Source of the DNA: Candidatus Nomurabacteria bacterium
GTDB taxonomy: Bacteria; Patescibacteriota; Minisyncoccia; Phycocordibacterales; UBA2100
Reading direction: 5' to 3'
DNA length: 46,248 nucleotides
Assembly: GCA_943359395.1 (NCBI GenBank)
Contig: CALRHH010000002.1
Span: 1 to 46,248, forward strand
Below the pieces are notes generated by a model. It saw only the letters and a list, made by a program, of their open reading frames with translations, had not been told where the DNA came from and ran no database searches. Shown in pieces: positions 46,071 to 46,248 of this stretch. How positions within the stretch are numbered: position 1 is the stretch's first letter; each line of letters starts with the position of its first letter. Position numbers and translations under genes: made by a program.

Positions 46071-46248
46071 AACTTGGCTATTCTATTTGATGACAGGCGG
46101 AACTACCAGCGCACGTATCCGCTCGTCAGAATCGTATCCCCAAACACCTGCCGCGTTACACTGACAAGACGAAGAGCCCCGCCTATCGAATCTACGCCCC
46201 GCCCCGCCATCGGCCGGTTTGGGGGCGGCGCCGCGGAGGGGGGCGGCG

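Noticed and set aside
1-46248. CRISPR arrays, rRNA genes, canonical transposases/integrases, prophage genes
   Set aside because: No regularly spaced repeats, rRNA-like sequence or IS/phage protein signatures were seen in the window.

Overview
This 46.2-kb window looks like a Patescibacteria/CPR (Parcubacteria-like) chromosome fragment; that assignment is inferred from gene content and protein style only. Roughly 0-30 kb is a dense surface-glycan / glycoprotein biosynthesis island. It contains GDP-mannose 4,6-dehydratase, a GDP-mannose-type NUDIX hydrolase, GDP-fucose synthase, many GT4/GT2/GT39-type glycosyltransferases, SDR epimerases, sugar and other methyltransferases, a flippase, and several multi-domain fusions. 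From 29-35 kb there is an LTD/PKD surface protein, a TraG/HerA-like conjugation-type ATPase, a DUF4015-like putative glycoside hydrolase and rsmI. From 35-41 kb there is a HAD phosphatase, murC, murD, murI and an aminotransferase. From 41-44 kb a cobalamin-riboswitch-like leader with an apparent intrinsic terminator precedes two secreted DUF4430 proteins, one of which also carries an alpha/alpha-toroid domain (transcobalamin/intrinsic-factor-like parts). The window ends with CofE-like, YhhQ-like and RibD/DHFR-like genes and a tRNA-Leu(CAG). The most interesting signals are: (i) the riboswitch-controlled transcobalamin-like pair; (ii) a GIY-YIG nuclease gene bracketed by inverted repeats, with an empty MITE-like relative about 2.7 kb away, both sitting exactly between the stop and start codons of neighbouring genes; (iii) a second family of intergenic inverted-repeat elements (ACCCCGTKAGAGAA); (iv) several unusual enzyme fusions. 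All calls are from reading the sequence and supplied translations; no searches were run.
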